Assembly: GCA_022497145.1 (NCBI GenBank)
Contig: MU385893.1
Span: 186,001-250,000, forward strand
DNA from: Rostrohypoxylon terebratum
Lineage: Eukaryota > Ascomycota > Sordariomycetes > Xylariales > Hypoxylaceae
Direction of reading: 5' to 3'
DNA: 64,000 bases
Shown: positions 1-10,073 of the stretch, in pieces
Numbering within the stretch: the first letter of the stretch is position 1
How the letters are laid out: every line of letters begins with the position of its first letter
Position numbers and translations under genes: made by a program
Notes under the pieces: generated by a model
What the model saw: only the letters and a program-made list of their open reading frames with translations
Database searches by the model: none
Told to the model about the DNA's origin: nothing

Positions 1-2
1 AT

Positions 3-536
3 ATTACGCATCCTATTCCCGATTTGACAGGCTACATTACCGAGGGTCAGATCTTCGTTGACCGTCAGCTCTACAACCGTGGTATCTACCCGCCAATCAA
101 CGTGCTGCCGTCTCTCTCTCGTCTCATGAAGTCTGCCATTGGTGAAGGAATGACCCGAAAGGATCACGGTGATGTGTCCAACCAGCTTTACGCCAAATAT
201 GCCATTGGTCGTGATGCCGCGGCCATGAAGGCTGTCGTTGGCGAGGAAGCTTTATCAGCTGAAGATAAGCTGTCCCTTGAATTCTTAGAGAAGTTTGAGC
301 GCCAGTTCGTCGCTCAGGGCGCATACGAACAACGAAGTATCTTCGACTCGCTAGACATTGCATGGAGTCTCCTACGTATCTTCCCCAAGGAATTGCTCAA
401 CCGTATCCCTGCCAAGATTATCCAGGAATACTACCAGCGATCAGCTGCGGACCGAAAGGGCAAGGGCAAGGAGAAGAATGATAAAGGGGTCAAGGACACC
501 GACGGTCCTCAGGAAGAGAACCTCGTTGACGTATAA
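3..536 (+). CDS. vma2: V-type proton ATPase subunit B, C-terminal part (5' truncated by window)
   Basis: Subunit B is the non-catalytic nucleotide-binding subunit of the V1 sector of the vacuolar ATPase, which acidifies vacuoles and endosomes. The frame is open from base 3 and ends at a TAA at 534-536, giving 177 visible residues. The start reads THPIPDLTGYITEGQ, then IFVDRQLYNRGIYPPINVLP and SLSRLMKSAIGEG, all hallmark segments of the C-terminal half of V-ATPase B. The end (AWSLLRIFPKELLNRIP, then a charged Lys/Glu-rich tail) is the usual B-subunit C-terminal domain with a lineage-specific tail. No intron is seen in this part. The N-terminal two thirds lies upstream of the window. The family call is very secure. 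Confidence 0.95.
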   Translation: MTHPIPDLTGYITEGQIFVDRQLYNRGIYPPINVLPSLSRLMKSAIGEGMTRKDHGDVSNQLYAKYAIGRDAAAMKAVVGEEALSAEDKLSLEFLEKFERQFVAQGAYEQRSIFDSLDIAWSLLRIFPKELLNRIPAKIIQEYYQRSAADRKGKGKEKNDKGVKDTDGPQEENLVDV

Positions 537-1052
537 AGACGTAGATCAACCGAGAATAAGTGACGGATGGATGTGTATAGTTTAGTAGTACAGGCGGAGT
601 ACAGGTTACTTATCATCAGCATTCAATACATGATCGTTTCAATGGACGTGAAGATCTTTGCAACATCGTTTTCTTCCAGGTTATTTTTTTTTGTAACGAT
701 AGAATGAGATCTGATCACAAACTTAGCTTCGTGTCTAGAAACACAATTTATTCAACACATCAATCATGGACCACCCAGGTAGATCCAATGCCCCCAGACA
801 TGACTTACTTTAGGTGTAACAAAGGTTCAACTTGGATAGTACCACCTAACAAACAGTTTGAGGTTATATTTCCGGGAGACTCGGGAATAATCCCACATTG
901 ATCCCACTCGGCTCTCGGGGATGACGGATTTGTGCTGGTGGATCATTTGACTATAGTTTGTGTTACCCTGACTCTTGGTCCCACAACGAAGATATGGTTC
1001 CATAATAAAGATTTCCTCGTCTCTTAACCACTATGAGGGCAAGTAACCAGGT

Positions 1053-1072
1053 CCTAGGACCTAGGACCTAGG
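1053..1072. repeat. CCTAGG period-7 micro-repeat (three copies)
   Basis: Three perfect CCTAGG palindromes spaced exactly 7 nt apart (starts 1053, 1060, 1067), separated by single A residues. The same arrangement recurs at other intergenic sites in this window. Confidence 0.8.
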
Positions 1073-2703
1073 TATTCTACATAGTAGAATTCTTAACAAT
1101 GGAATATCAAGTAATAATACAACTAAGTAGTCGACGAGGCCTGGAGGCTTCGAAGTTCGCTAAATAAGCCTCGAGGCTGACCCTTACATAAAACTATCGA
1201 ACTGATCTAGGTCAACCTCAAACCATCGAATCATGGTCGTCAGTTGAGAGTGGACCGACGGAATGCGAGACTTGTGATGGAAGAGCAGCTGAACCTTGGA
1301 GGCAGAGCGCGGGGAAGCTGTGAAGGATCGAGGTACCCTTGCCAAGCAATTTAAGGCTCGCCGAACTATACTAAAAACGGGCAAGTAAGGTAACATCAAC
1401 CCCGCACGAGAGGTGGAACTCTAAAAAGGACATGGGGAATCGGTCCTTGAAAACATCCTTACAGGTGAGTTTAGAAATCCACCATTCACAAACAAGCATT
1501 GCTCTCCCGCTCATTTCCTTCCTCATACTATGTACCTTTTCCCTCATATTCTTCAAATTTTCTATGGCACGTTCATAAGCAAAGGTCAGCAGCTCTTGTC
1601 GCAACGTCAGCGGTCATTTAAACAGACCGAGAATGGAGTATCGAAGAATGGCCCGGTCCACGCGGGCATCAAGGTGCGAACAACTTATTGTTCCGTTTTC
1701 GGTTTCTTGTTGGAATCTTTTAGGCTCGTGTCTGTACCCCAACATCCATTATCATCAAGAAATGAACGCTAGCAAGAGGAATGCGTAGATAGGTACCTAT
1801 GAGTACCTCTCGGGGAGGCTGGGGTTCCACAGGATGTCTACTTGCAACTTTACACTTCCGTCATCGACCCCCAAAATCTCCCAATGGGGAAATACGATGC
1901 CAAGTCGAAGCAGCCTTCAGCCGAACCCGAACCAACACTTGTAGTTATGAGGCTCTTCTCATCGAATCTCCATGGATTTATCAATGAGGCTCTGTAACTT
2001 GAGTCTTAAGGATTATTAGTGATGTCAATTTGAAGACACGGACTTTTTCGGAGTTGTGTCGATCACTTCTTTTCCCATGTTTCCTATGGCAGCGTGGGAC
2101 CATGGCATGGGTAAGGGGGTCCTTCTCATAATGTCTTCGCTCAACATGAACTGACGCTGTCGAATATAACACGACACAATTTTTATTCATACCGCCTCCT
2201 CACTTTCCCGCAGTCACAGTAATTACATAGATGAGGAAGATTAGATGCCCGACATTTCCAGCCCTTCCCTCGTGGTGATCCGTTCTCGTGGGATCGTGGT
2301 AGCATGGCCACAACCAAAAACCACGACGATTGCTTACAAGTTACCTGCACTGTGACCCGCAAACATGCAATGACAAAGAGAGCCAAATGACCTTGAACAT
2401 TTTTTTAGCAACCGGACGAATCACAGCGCCTTTTCGACTCCAGCTAGCTACCAACTTACAGCGGTAGGTTATTAGCGACCTTCTGTATTTGCACAAGTAC
2501 CATTCCACCAACATGGTTCTCTTATGAGGCCGGTGGTACGCCGCCCAGGCAGCCAGGTGCCTGTCAATTGCAGTGATTGCACGTCAGTTACCTGTCAGCC
2601 TGTCAGGACTCAGTTACGTACCTATTATCAGTTACTTTCACACTTTCACTTACGTCGTTTACCCCAACTTTTCCAAGAAAGCGGAGTAGCTCGACAGGGT
2701 GGA

Positions 2704-2795
2704 CAGGGCTAACCAGGGCTAACCAGGGCTAAACAAAGCCGTAGCTGGGGGGCCGCTGGGGGCTGCTGGGGATCGCCTGGGGCCTGCTGGGTTCG
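2704..2795. repeat. Degenerate tandem tract of AGGGCTAACC units then GCTGGGG units
   Basis: Two neighbouring tandem arrays: about three copies of a 10-nt AGGGCTAACC unit, then about five or six variants of GCTGGGG with short spacers. It is strongly G-biased on the + strand and lies about 300 bp upstream of the aldose epimerase start. Confidence 0.65.
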
Positions 2796-2950
2796 AATGT
2801 AGGTGAGATTAAAAAATTTCCCTAGCCCAAATTCCCTGTCGGAAGACAACGTGATGAATTTTTGTACCTTTCCCGGTTCCGCCATTGTCCAACCAAATCA
2901 TCTTTAGACCGACGGGGGCATGGGGTTTGCTTCTTTGATGGCTGAATTCA

Positions 2951-2956
2951 TATAAG
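2951..2956 (+). promoter_or_regulatory. TATA-like box of the aldose epimerase gene
   Basis: A TATAAG element lies about 145 nt upstream of the ATG at 3100. It is followed by a CT-rich leader typical of fungal 5' UTRs. Position and context support a core promoter; no transcript start is known. Confidence 0.45.
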
Positions 2957-3099
2957 TCGCGAATCCTTCCCCAGGAAGATTTTCGTTTTTGTTTTACCTC
3001 CCTCCTCTGAGTCTTCTCTCTCACCGTCTCCCGTCAATTCCGACGAGCACAAAGCATCAGTGTCAACAAACAAAGCGTGTCTCCCTTCCCCGAGTCAAC

Positions 3100-4381
3100 A
3101 TGCGTCTGCACACTGGTCTCGCGTCCTTGGGACTATTGCTCCCACTTGCTTCGGCTCAGAGCAACTCAACTGGCCCTGGCCCTGACGAGAATGGTCTGTA
3201 TTGGATATATGGCAAAGGAATCACGGCTGCATTCATCACCTACGGAGCCTCGGTTTCTAGGCTCTTGATCCACGACAAGTATGGTGTAGAGAGAGATTTG
3301 GTAGCTGGTTTCGACAATGCTACGGCCTACACTCTCGATCCGGCTCATCCCCATCTGGGTGGCGTACCGGGTCGATACGCAAACCGTATCCAAAACAGCA
3401 CCTTTGAGATTGACGGTCAGACCTACCATGTCGATCCCAACGAGAACCCCACTCCAGAAGCTCCCGATGGAGCCGACACATTGCACGGCGGCCACGATGG
3501 TTGGGATTACCGGAACTTTACTGTCGTTTCTCACACACATGACAGTATAACATTTTCCATCGTCGACCCTGATGGCAAGGAAGGATTCCCTGGAGAGGTT
3601 GTTTCTTACATAACCTACACCCTCGGTGACATGACATGGCATCTAAAGATGACGGCCCTCGCGACTACGAAGACGACGCCCATCATGCTGAGCAGCCACG
3701 TGTACTGGAACTTGGACGGTTTCTCCAACAACGAGACCAACACCGTCTTGAATCACACCTTCTACTTGCCCCACAGTGGCCAAAGAGTTGGTGTTGACAA
3801 TATCCTGATCCCCACCGGCGATATTCTCGCCAACAAGCAGGGGTCTGTCAACGACTTCTGGAGCGCACCGAAACAAATCGGAGCTGACCTCGGCAAACCC
3901 GAAGCAGAGGGAAACTGTGGTTTTAACTGCACCGGTTATGGTAAGTTACAAACCTCGCGAAGAACAGCCTTGTTAGAAGACTAACCCGTTTCATCTAGAT
4001 ACCTGCTGGCTTATTAACCGAGGTCAGGATGGTCCCTACGACTGGCGCGCGGAAGGCGACTTTGTCGCGCGTCTCCACTCGGAGTGGTCGGGTATCCAAC
4101 TGGAAATCTACACGGACCAGGAAGCTTTCCAGATGTATTCTTGCAACGGCCAAAACGCCAGCATGCCGCTCAAGACCACGCAAGGTCTCCACAACAACAC
4201 CGAGTTCCCGCGCACGATCCCGCAGTACGGATGCCTCGTCATGGAGGTCGAGGATTGGATCGACGCCATCAACCACCCCGAATGGCAGCGCGAGAAGAAG
4301 CAAATCTTCAACCCCGGCGGTGACCCGTATGTCCTGCAAGCTAGCTACGTATTCAGCGTCAACGACACCACGACGTCCTAG
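3100..4381 (+). CDS. Secreted aldose 1-epimerase (galactose mutarotase-like)
   Basis: Aldose 1-epimerases interconvert alpha and beta anomers of sugars such as galactose and glucose. The two exons are 3100-3940 and 3999-4381; the intron at 3941-3998 has a GTAAGT donor, an ACTAAC branch and a TAG acceptor. The product is 407 aa. The ATG at 3100 starts MRLHTGLASLGLLLPLASAQ, a clear signal peptide, so the enzyme is probably extracellular or in the secretory pathway. Family motifs in order: an N-terminal ITYGASVSRL strand, GRYANRI, TLHGGHDGWDYR (conserved catalytic-region His), and SSHVYWNL (second conserved His in the family motif T/S-H-x-Y/W-x-N-L). Many NxS/T sequons fit secretion. Length suits the fungal secreted subgroup. 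A longer in-frame reading from 2989 exists, but the signal peptide decides the start. The intron splits a GAT codon cleanly. Confidence 0.9.
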
Positions 4382-4788
4382 GTAGACGGACGTGATGCGG
4401 GTGGCAATGACGGCGGTAATAGCGAGAGGAGCGGCGCCGCGGTACATAGAAAAGGGAGCTTGTTTATGCTGCTTAGTGCTGTAATAACTTACTTAGTAAT
4501 CTTACTACCGTAGAAATTATATAAAAATTAATTAACGATTGACAACGAATGTATTTATTCCAATCAGTCGTTTTAAGTGAATTTTGTACGCCGAGTTTTG
4601 AAGCGCCTCGAGCGAGAGAGAGGAGCCGTTCAAATTCAAATAATTATTTCTTGTCATACTTAAGTCTTAGGTAGTGTGCGATGCGGAAATGGATACCAAC
4701 CCTCGCATACTTCCGTAGACTGGAGACGACTTTCGAATAGATATTTCGTTCTATACTTCAATTTCATACTGCTAACAATATTGCTTCC
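4382..4788. other. Convergent 3' intergenic region
   Basis: AT-rich spacer between the 3' ends of the aldose epimerase (+) and DPH1 (-). It must carry both 3' UTRs and polyadenylation signals; nothing else is seen. Confidence 0.6.
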
Positions 4789-6135
4789 TCAACTAGATGC
4801 TTTGATTTCCCTTGTCCGTCCAAGTCCTTCCCTAGCATAGTAATCCATGGGATACACACCAGTTTCCTTCCAATCCTGGCGTTCATTCAGCGCCACCAGA
4901 GCTTCGTACGGTGTAAGCAACGGCCTAGGGAACGCATACCCCCAATCTATACTCAGTCGCGGGCACGCGACCTGAACCCAGCACTCAACATCGGCCATCA
5001 TCGCCAACTTTCCCGGAAAGATCTCGCTCAGCAGCAGATTAACCCACGGGACGCCCATCTCGTCCAACTTCTTCTCGATAAGCGTCATAGTATGCGGGTT
5101 GCCCTGGCGGCCCAAAGATCCGAGTATCAACCCCCACTTCAGCGCCTTCTTGGCCGTGGCGATGGCCTCCCTCCGCAACATCTGCATCTCCTCGTGCCCG
5201 TACGTCTCCCGCGTCAGCTTGCGCGAATACGGGTCGTACCGGTACGCCGGGATCGCCGGGTTGTGTATCATGATGCTCTCGAGGTGGAACCTGCCGTCGC
5301 CCAGGTACAAGATGAAATCGACGTCCTCATCATCCGATAACCTCGGCGACGTACACCCCAATATCTCGCCACGACTCAGCGGCGCGATCTGCGGCACCAA
5401 AACCCCAAACCCGGCCTTCTCAAGCGCGCCCCGCACCCCATGGATCGTAGCATTAAACTGGATCGTGCCCACAACCGCCACCTTCTTCGGCGGCGCGAAG
5501 TTCCGCTCCAAAGTAGCGAGCAGGTGCGTGGCGTCGATGCTGATATCGACGAAGACGTAGAGCACGCGGATCTGCGTGACGTCGACGGGGATCAGACAGC
5601 TGTGCGCGTAGTGCACAAGGAGATCGCACCCCAGCGCGCGCGCCGTGTAGTCGTCGATGCAGCACGCGCCGTACGTCACGTCCCCCAGGATCAGCGTCTC
5701 GACGCCCGCGCAGAACTGCGCCACGATGTCCGAGATCGTCGTCGCAAACATCAGCAGCCCCTCCGGCATCTGCAGCGCCACGCGCCGCGCGCCCGACGTG
5801 CGGATCCGGTGGATCGTCTTCGGCAGCTCGAAGCTGTAGTTCGAAGGTAGCAGGGCGATCGCTGCCTTGAGCTCTGGGTCGGAGAGCAGCTCTGGGGGCA
5901 CCTGGTTGAGGAGCCGGGGCGCTCGTCGCGGTTGCGGGGCTTGCACGGCGCCGCTTTCGGATGTGAGGGGATCGCCGTTTTGGCTCGTCCTGGAAGCGAC
6001 GCCTGCTGCGGCTCTCCGGCCTACGAACCGCTTCTTGGGCTGTCTTAATGCTGTGGTGGGTGCCGGGGGCGGCGCATGGGCCTCTTCGATGTCGGCGGCG
6101 ATGCCTAGATCGGTTTGCGCCCGATCTTCCTCCAT
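4789..6135 (-). CDS. dph1: Diphthamide biosynthesis protein 1 (Dph1), radical-SAM-like Fe-S subunit
   Basis: Dph1 pairs with Dph2 to transfer the 3-amino-3-carboxypropyl group of SAM onto a histidine of elongation factor 2, the first step of diphthamide synthesis in the cytosol. The single-exon 448-aa frame matches the family length. Characteristic stretches are RVALQMPEGLLMFATTI (about 118-134), GDVTYGACCIDDYTA (151-165), VHYAHSCLIPV, LGCTSPRL (259-266) and VQVACPRLSIDWGYAF (388-403). The three [4Fe-4S] ligands expected from the family are Cys159, Cys261 and Cys391. The N-terminal 75 residues are low-complexity and Arg/Ala/Pro-rich, as in other fungal Dph1 proteins. The first ATG (6135) directly precedes this tail. 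The gene is convergent with the aldose epimerase. Assignment is very secure. Confidence 0.95.
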   Translation of the reverse strand: MEEDRAQTDLGIAADIEEAHAPPPAPTTALRQPKKRFVGRRAAAGVASRTSQNGDPLTSESGAVQAPQPRRAPRLLNQVPPELLSDPELKAAIALLPSNYSFELPKTIHRIRTSGARRVALQMPEGLLMFATTISDIVAQFCAGVETLILGDVTYGACCIDDYTARALGCDLLVHYAHSCLIPVDVTQIRVLYVFVDISIDATHLLATLERNFAPPKKVAVVGTIQFNATIHGVRGALEKAGFGVLVPQIAPLSRGEILGCTSPRLSDDEDVDFILYLGDGRFHLESIMIHNPAIPAYRYDPYSRKLTRETYGHEEMQMLRREAIATAKKALKWGLILGSLGRQGNPHTMTLIEKKLDEMGVPWVNLLLSEIFPGKLAMMADVECWVQVACPRLSIDWGYAFPRPLLTPYEALVALNERQDWKETGVYPMDYYAREGLGRTREIKASS

Positions 6136-6528
6136 TTATGATGAGATGGAATGAGAGGGCACACTATGCTGAACAAAACAATCGCCTCAAATATGAGAAT
6201 TGACTTGGTTTTACTAAAATTGCCGTTTCTAAGAATGAGATTTATAGGTAAGTAGTGACTGATTAACTAATTTTGAGTCGCTAGGTGAAAAGTCAGATTT
6301 GACATCATTCTCAGTACAAGAATACTCTCACGTTACGCAATATTAATTAGGCGCATATCACCGGAAACTAAATGTTCACTCAATTAAGTTCAACCAAGTC
6401 TGAAGACGAAATATTTCATTTCAATATTTTTCACGAAGAAATAAATACATATATAAGTATGTATGTTTATTTAAATCCGCCTCCATACAATTCATATATT
6501 CACATTACCTACTCATCCAATCGAAATC
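6136..6528. other. Intergenic: DPH1 promoter and 3' UTR of the amidase gene
   Basis: AT-rich spacer between two minus-strand genes. It should hold the DPH1 promoter and the 3' end of the PNGase A-like transcript. No gene is seen. Confidence 0.55.
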
Positions 6529-8606
6529 TTAAACATCCACGGCCTTCCCCAACAACAGCACGGAGTTATTCGTCACCGTGTCATTATACGCACTAACCTC
6601 GCGGAAGTACAACTCCGTGCTATGGGGCGTGCCCTCCTCCCCATCACCCCCACGGCCATTAACCCCTCCAAACGAAAACACCTGGTGCGCTGAGCCAACG
6701 CCAGTGCTGTAGCTGTTATCAGCCGGCCTCTCGTACAGCGCCGACCCATTCTTCCACGTGCTCAGCACCGCGCCGGAGAAGCGCGCAATATCCGTCGCGT
6801 CGATGCCCGCGAACGCTTCTAAGCCGGAGGGAAAGACGGAATCGCCCTTGACCTCGTGGACGAGGCTTTGGTTCAGGTCCGCGCGCAGCGTGAGGTTGCC
6901 CTCGGCCGAGTACGCGGCCGAGCTGCTGCAGTACAGCGGGTAGCTGTAGCTCGCCGAGTACTCGTACCCGAGCCCGGCGCCCGTGGCCGCGTCGGCGCCG
7001 GCGATCGCGAACGTGTTCACGTTGTCGTATCCGTAGGCGTACACGCCGCCGTTGTTCGAGTACGACAGCGACTGCGTCCACGTCGCCATGCCCTCGCCCT
7101 TCTGCGTCTTGACGTACGAGCTGATGGACAGCGTGCGCGTCACGGCTAGGGTGTAGTCGAGCGACTCGTTGAACCCGGTCGAGTTTTGCGTGATCCGCTG
7201 CGAGAAGGAGATGCTGGGCTCGCTGGCGAACGCGCTGCCGAGGACGCCGGTCGTGATCGAGTCTGCGTCGTCGAGCCAGACGAAGATTTTGCCCGTGATG
7301 TACCATTCGCTGTCCGTAGTCGTGGAGAGCTTGGCGCTGGATACTCCGTCGTCGTCAAGGCCGAGGACCTGAATGGTAAAGGTGTGGTTCTTTCCGTCGG
7401 AAAGAAGCGGTAGCCAAGGAGTGATGTCGATCTCGTGCTCTTTGATGTCAAAAGCTTGAATTCCGACAACGGGTCTGTGCAATTGGGGAACCACACCGCC
7501 AGTGTATATGACCGGGAACGGCCAGTCGACTCCGGCAAGCTGATCATCGATCAGAACCTGGACTTCGCGGAACGGTGAGTAGCCAGGGTACACGCCATAA
7601 TCGGCTCCGAATGTGTTAATAGCGCTCTGCGGCACATTGCTCCACCAAAATTCTTCATCGCCTTGGCCTTTGACGTCCACGGTGAATACGGCACGGTTTG
7701 CATTTTGAGGGAAGCTGATCGTATTAGTCGCATTTTGCGCAGGGTAGGTGAATTGGCTTGGTTGCCCCTCGGCGCCCGTGCGTTCGGAGATAGGAATAAT
7801 CAGGTCGGCGGGACCTCGACCGCTGGCTGCGACCGATGAAGATTTCCAGTAAGTCGCCGTAAGCGTCGTGTTTAGAATGCCCGTGTAAGTACTATCAACA
7901 ATACTTTCAAGATCGAAAATCAAAACCTGCGGTTCTTTCCAGAGCGACAAGAATGGAGTCAAATCTTTAAGCCAGGTCCATCGGATACCGTACGAGGTGG
8001 GCTCGGCAGTTGACGTTCTCCACACCTCGGTGTCGCCCAGGTAAAAAACGCCCGTTCGATCGTACTGTCGTCCCTTGATTTCGACGGTAAAATTGATAAC
8101 CACATGGTCGAAATCAAAGTCTGGTGGCGTATAATTGGCTTGATAATGTTAGTAACCAATTGACAATTGGTTTATGCAAGGGATGTTGATTCAATCGTAC
8201 CGACAAAGGGAGCGCCATAACTGTTGGCAAACGAGTGCTCCATCAAGACTACTGTATCGGCGACCTCGTCTCCGATTGAGATCGAGATTCCATTCCCAGA
8301 TATCTCGAGGCCATCATGGAACAAAGCTCCTTGAGGGGTCAACACCGGCTCGGCGACTTGGAAACATTCTAACGGCGTAGTCGTAGCAGCAGGCGCATCA
8401 TCGGTCAAGGTGACGCCTTCAGCTACAAGATCCTTAAACTTAGCAAAAGGACTGCGCGCGACTTTTGCGTCTTTTTCAACGATCTTCTGTGGCGGATATC
8501 TCGCGTCGGGATGTGCCGTGGAAAACCCAACAAGGAGAGTGAGTAGCAAGACCCATTTCGTAAACAAGGCGCGCACGCCGTCGCTCGTGAAGCTTGGGGT
8601 CGACAT
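6529..8606 (-). CDS. Secreted peptide N-glycanase A-like amidase (PNGase A family)
   Basis: Related to plant and fungal peptide-N4-(N-acetyl-beta-glucosaminyl)asparagine amidase A, which removes N-glycans from glycopeptides in acidic or extracellular compartments. Exon 1 is 8606-8201, the intron 8200-8139 (GTACGA donor, TACTAAC branch, AAG acceptor), exon 2 8138-6529; the product is 671 aa. Residues about 14-33 (ALFTKWVLLLTLLVGFSTAH) form a signal peptide or anchor. Family-typical features are LECFQVAEPVLTP, FVANYTPPDFDFDHVVINFTVE across the splice junction, TGVFYLGDTEVWRTSTAEPT, FREVQVLIDDQLAGVDWPFPVIYTGG, and EIDITPWLPLLSDGKNHTF. More than ten NxS/T sequons support secretion. The start at 8606 is the only ATG giving the leader. 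The gene is divergent from the APH-like gene at 9.3 kb. Family is secure; substrate is inferred. Confidence 0.88.
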
Positions 8607-9319
8607 CGGTGCCTCAATTGTTCAACTCGGTTGTTCTTCGAGAGCACAGAATTCGTGCATTCGAAAGAAGAAGGATACCGAGTCCACCGTCGAGCACGAC
8701 ATTTTGTTCGAGATGCGCGATATGACCCTTGCCCGTGGGTATATGCATTCCCGGGATGGCGGGCAATTTGCAAAATATGGGCGCTGATAACGATTGCACG
8801 GCCGTAATCAGCCGAGAATAGAAGGTGATAATGCCAAGATCGATGTTTGCCTAGACCTTTTTAGTGACGCACAGATTTCGCTATTTCTACTTTATCAGTA
8901 AGCAGATTGACACCAGCCAAGGTCAAGGGTGACAATTCTATACGAATACACATTGCTAGGACCTACCTAGTAGGTACGTATGATTAGAAGCGAGACACCA
9001 ACGTATGTCATTTCTACTAGCTAGGTGTATTTACCAGTTACTTGTGTAATTAAACAGTTTCCAAACGAGAAGGGTGTTCTCGAATTCGTGATGTTGAGAA
9101 CAGAATCGAATGTAGTCGTTCGCAGTCTCGATTGATCAATTCATACACATACCATGTATTTTCGAGTATATAAGAATTGCAGTCCGGCATCATATAGCGA
9201 AAATGTTGAAGTGTACAACAAAGCAAAGAAAGCTTTTTACTCACCATCATTCAATCTCATATTCAATCTTCATACCAATTTTCAAGAAAAGGAACTTCAG
9301 AAAACTAACTATTACCAAA
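8607..9319. other. Divergent promoter region between amidase and APH-like gene
   Basis: No coding content beyond chance frames. The left part should hold the amidase promoter. The right part has a TATATAAG box at 9167-9174 and a leader running to the ATG at 9320. A CCTAC/CTAGTAGG dyad lies near 8957-8978. Confidence 0.5.
9167..9174 (+). promoter_or_regulatory. TATA box upstream of the APH-like gene
   Basis: TATATAAG lies about 150 nt upstream of the ATG at 9320, which has a good fungal start context (CCAAAATGGCGG). This suggests the transcript starts upstream of 9320 rather than at the first ATG of the long downstream frame. Confidence 0.45.
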
Positions 9320-9362
9320 ATGGCGGCCCCCAATAACAATATGTACAACGATAACATCTCCA

Positions 9363-10073
9363 ATGTCCCAGGACATATCCCAACCCCTATTAATCATGTG
9401 GGGGGAAACCCCTCGACGCGTTCTAAATACCGAATGTTCAAGAGGTGAGTCCTTACACAATGCTCTTCCCAAGTTGACACCGACAGACATCAAGCGCATT
9501 GCTGGTCAGCTACGTGAATACCTTGTCCGAATGAGATCTCTCACTTCGCCAGTGATGGAAAGGTGGGACGGGCAAACTCTCGCTAGGAACATTGCACTGT
9601 ATAAGCCCTTACCTAGCAACCATTGGCGACAGTACTCAAACTGCGCGACTGACTCCGAGCTCCGTCTCAACCTGTCGCTCGCCATCGAGGACAATCTTGA
9701 CCTAGACACGATGCACCGCTTCATGGCCAAGATGCCTTCTGGCGTCCCATTTACTTTCGCACATGGCAACATCGGCACGAGCAGTGTGATGGTCGAAGAT
9801 GGAAACTTTGTCGGCTTGACGAACTGGAAGTTATGCGGCTTTTACCCCTCGTGGTGGGAATTCGTCAACTGCTGTACAATAATGAGCGACCAGTTTCCGC
9901 CCGAGTTTGGAGACGAGGACGCGCTGGAGTGGTTTAATATCTACCACGCGATCCGAGAATGGCCTAGGGACCCGGAGACGGTGGCCAAGCTGAATGAATA
10001 CCTTAACAGAGTTACAGATCTAAGCGATGGTGAGTCCGAATCTTCGACCGAACGCCCGCGTTATCAGAGCTAG
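9363..10073 (+). CDS. Degenerate APH/choline-kinase-like phosphotransferase, possible pseudogene
   Basis: The 236-aa open frame resembles the C-lobe of fungal APH-type phosphotransferases: GESLHNALPKLTPTDIKRIA and QLREYLVRMRSL are the linker-helix region, and FTFAHGNIGTSSVMV, then GLTNWKLCGFYPSWWEF, occupy the catalytic loop and metal-binding loop. The family consensus is HGDxxxxN...DW. Here the catalytic Asp is Asn136 and the metal-binding Asp is Asn154, so kinase activity is unlikely. The N-lobe (phosphate-binding loop, VAIK-type lysine) is missing. The best start codon in context is 9320 in another frame: MAAPNNN... continues with VPGHIPTPINHVGG and KYRMFKR, N-lobe-like text, and stops at 9446-9448 exactly where the long frame reads GESL. 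A one-base shift would join them. No GT/AG pair that I tried joins the two frames. It could be a pseudokinase with the start at 9363, or a decayed gene; I favour decay. Confidence 0.5.
   Translation: MSQDISQPLLIMWGETPRRVLNTECSRGESLHNALPKLTPTDIKRIAGQLREYLVRMRSLTSPVMERWDGQTLARNIALYKPLPSNHWRQYSNCATDSELRLNLSLAIEDNLDLDTMHRFMAKMPSGVPFTFAHGNIGTSSVMVEDGNFVGLTNWKLCGFYPSWWEFVNCCTIMSDQFPPEFGDEDALEWFNIYHAIREWPRDPETVAKLNEYLNRVTDLSDGESESSTERPRYQS

Larger units (their letters stand above)
537..3099. other. Intergenic region, vma2 3' end to aldose epimerase promoter
   Basis: No convincing gene. Short open frames on both strands lack codon structure or recognisable motifs. It holds a triple CCTAGG period-7 repeat (1053-1072), a G-rich degenerate tandem tract (2704-2795) and, near the right end, a TATA-like box. 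Confidence 0.6.

Noticed and set aside
1371..1604. Possible minus-strand exon with helix-like text and a GTAAGG donor
   Set aside because: No supporting acceptor, second exon or conserved motif was found, and codon use is not gene-like.
9445..9486. 42-nt intron (GTGAGT...GACAG) in the APH-like gene
   Set aside because: It would remove GESLHNALPKL, which fits the family pattern, and does not bring the 9320 frame into phase.
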